A DNA stretch of 8,687 nt from JAGLHV01 sp023132075 [NCBI: bacterium] (lineage in GTDB: Bacteria; CBDUZB01; JAGLHV01). This document shows positions 7,648-8,687 of the stretch, piece after piece. Made by a program: the position numbers and the translations under genes. The notes beneath the pieces are model-generated. The model ran no database searches. It saw only the letters and a program-made list of their open reading frames with translations, and was not told where the DNA came from. Position 1 is the first letter of the stretch; the number at the start of each line of letters is the position of its first letter. Where the stretch lies: assembly GCA_023132075.1 (NCBI GenBank), contig JAGLYT010000052.1, positions 1 to 8,687 on the forward strand, in the 5' to 3' direction.

Positions 7648-8229
7648 CTAAAACATTATGTCCTCCACTAATTCACAAATAATATGCCCAACCATTATAT
7701 GAAATTCCTGAATGCGAGGTACATCCGGGGAAGGAACAGTGAAACAAAAATCGGCTAATTTAGATAATTTTCTTCCTTTACTGCCGGTAAAAGCAATAGT
7801 TATTGCCCCTTTTTCTTTAGCACACTTTATCCCTTTTAATACATTAGGGGAATTCCCGCTGGTACTAATACCAACGACTACATCACCGGCATTAACCAAT
7901 GCCTCAATCTGCCGGGAAAAAATCGACTCAAACCCCATATCATTTCCAATGGCAGTTAAAAGGGAAGTATTCGTAGTAAGGGCAACGGCCGGCAGGGAAA
8001 TCCGGTCTTTCTTAAATCGACAAACAAATTCCGCTACCAAATGCTGGGCATCCGCTGCACTGCCGCCATTACCAAAAAAAACTATCTTTTTTTTTCTGCG
8101 AAAAGCCTTTACTACAACCTGTACGATTTTTTCGAGCAAACCTATCTGGTCTTTAATAATGCAATTATTTATTTCGATTGATTCTTGCAAGCCCTGTTTT
8201 ATTTTATCTTTCGTTTTAAGTTTTTTCAT
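7648..8229 (-). CDS. gmhA: Sedoheptulose 7-phosphate isomerase (SIS domain)
   Basis: GmhA converts sedoheptulose 7-phosphate to D-glycero-D-manno-heptose 7-phosphate, the first step of heptose nucleotide synthesis. The 193-residue SIS-domain protein has FGNGGSAADAQHLVAEF (52-68), AIGNDMGFESIFSRQ (93-107), ISTSGNSPNV (121-130) for sugar-phosphate binding, and VPSPDVPRIQEFHIMVGH (165-182). H63, E67, Q174 and H182 correspond to the E. coli zinc ligands H61, E65, Q172 and H180. I chose the ATG at 8227-8229, which overlaps the accC stop as ATGA. A TTG at 8239-8241 adds four residues and has GAGGAG only three nt upstream, so it remains possible. rfaE2 lies 123 bp downstream; the partner kinase and phosphatase (HldA and GmhB) are not in the window. 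Confidence 0.94.
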   Translation of the reverse strand: MKKLKTKDKIKQGLQESIEINNCIIKDQIGLLEKIVQVVVKAFRRKKKIVFFGNGGSAADAQHLVAEFVCRFKKDRISLPAVALTTNTSLLTAIGNDMGFESIFSRQIEALVNAGDVVVGISTSGNSPNVLKGIKCAKEKGAITIAFTGSKGRKLSKLADFCFTVPSPDVPRIQEFHIMVGHIICELVEDIMF

Positions 8230-8687
8230 CTTTCCGGCCAAATTCTCCTCTGTATGAAATTAGTATAAACCTCTCCTTTTCTAAAAAAAGCATTTTCCAT
8301 AACTTTTTGATGAAAAGGAATAGTAGTTTTTATTCCTTCTATTATAAATTCATTTAAAGCTCTCTGCATTCTGCAAATTGCCCCCTGACGGTTATTATCC
8401 AACACTAATAATTTTGCTAACATTGAATCGTAAAAAGGAGGAATTTGATATCCGGAATGTATATGGGTATCAATCCTTATTCCAGGCCCTCCCGGAGAAA
8501 CCAAACCGGTAATCATCCCCGGTGAAGGAACAAAATCCCGTTCAGGATCTTCAGCGTTAATACGACACTCTATCGCATGGCCTTTACACTGTATTTTATC
8601 CTGTTTAATATTTAATTTTTCACCACAAGCTAAACGAATTTGTTCTTTGACCAAGTCAATGCCGGTCACTAATTCGCTTACTGAATG
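8226..8687 (-). CDS. accC: Biotin carboxylase subunit of acetyl-CoA carboxylase, C-terminal part
   Basis: AccC carboxylates biotin on the carrier protein AccB with ATP and bicarbonate, the first half-reaction of acetyl-CoA carboxylase. The visible 153 residues cover the C-terminal third. They begin just after the ATP-grasp core with HSVSELVTGIDLVKEQ, followed by GHAIECRINAEDP, VPSPGMI, the segment GIRIDTHIHSGYQIPPFYDSM, whose Arg corresponds to catalytic R338 of E. coli, and the closing FIIEGIKTTIPFH region. The stop is at 8226-8228 and overlaps the gmhA ATG by four nt. The 5' part, and accB if it is upstream as usual, lie beyond the window. A related biotin-dependent carboxylase subunit is possible from the fragment alone, but the short C-terminus without a further domain fits stand-alone AccC. 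Confidence 0.93.
   Translation of the reverse strand, partial: HSVSELVTGIDLVKEQIRLACGEKLNIKQDKIQCKGHAIECRINAEDPERDFVPSPGMITGLVSPGGPGIRIDTHIHSGYQIPPFYDSMLAKLLVLDNNRQGAICRMQRALNEFIIEGIKTTIPFHQKVMENAFFRKGEVYTNFIQRRIWPER

Noticed and set aside
7712-8257. A 181-codon open frame on the plus strand opposite gmhA
   Set aside because: It is antisense to a gene with all GmhA active-site motifs, its product has no recognisable family pattern, and it is a by-product of codon use on the other strand.

Overview
The window is an A+T-rich, tightly packed bacterial segment with all twelve recognisable protein genes on the minus strand, so it is best read from right to left. Every gene resembles a core-metabolism or translation family. 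I see no transposase, phage gene, CRISPR array, tRNA or rRNA. The gene set suggests a Gram-negative-type bacterium. GmhA and an RfaE domain II (HldC-type) nucleotidyltransferase imply heptose-containing surface glycans. L27 starts MAHKKG, without the cleaved N-terminal extension of Firmicutes, and no Prp protease gene lies between rplU and rpmA. The phylum cannot be fixed from this sequence; an uncultured candidate-phylum lineage is possible but is only inference.

Right half (8687 to about 2814): the 3' end of accC (biotin carboxylase), gmhA, rfaE2/hldC, thiD2, thiE, a DUF3307 membrane protein, purA and purB. Most junctions overlap by 4-8 nt or have gaps of 23-29 bp, so this looks like one long operon. 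It combines fatty-acid precursor supply, heptose activation, the pyrimidine branch and joining step of thiamine synthesis, and the two steps from IMP to AMP. The only larger gap is 123 bp, between gmhA and rfaE2.

Left half (2813 to 1): a near-consensus sigma70-type promoter lies between purB and rplU and starts a second unit, rplU-rpmA-obg-proB (L21, L27, the ribosome-associated GTPase Obg and the N-terminal part of glutamate 5-kinase). A long imperfect hairpin followed by a T8 run lies between rpmA and obg. It probably separates abundant ribosomal-protein transcripts from lower obg-proB expression.

The most interesting point is the thiD2/thiE junction. These domains occur as one fused protein in many bacteria. 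Here they are two frames overlapping by 7 nt, with thiE in the -1 frame, and the overlap sits on a canonical A_AAA_AAG slippery heptamer within an A9 run. A -1 slip there would make a 367-residue ThiD2-ThiE fusion from the same mRNA. The alternatives are transcriptional slippage, simple translational coupling, or a one-base homopolymer error in the assembly.
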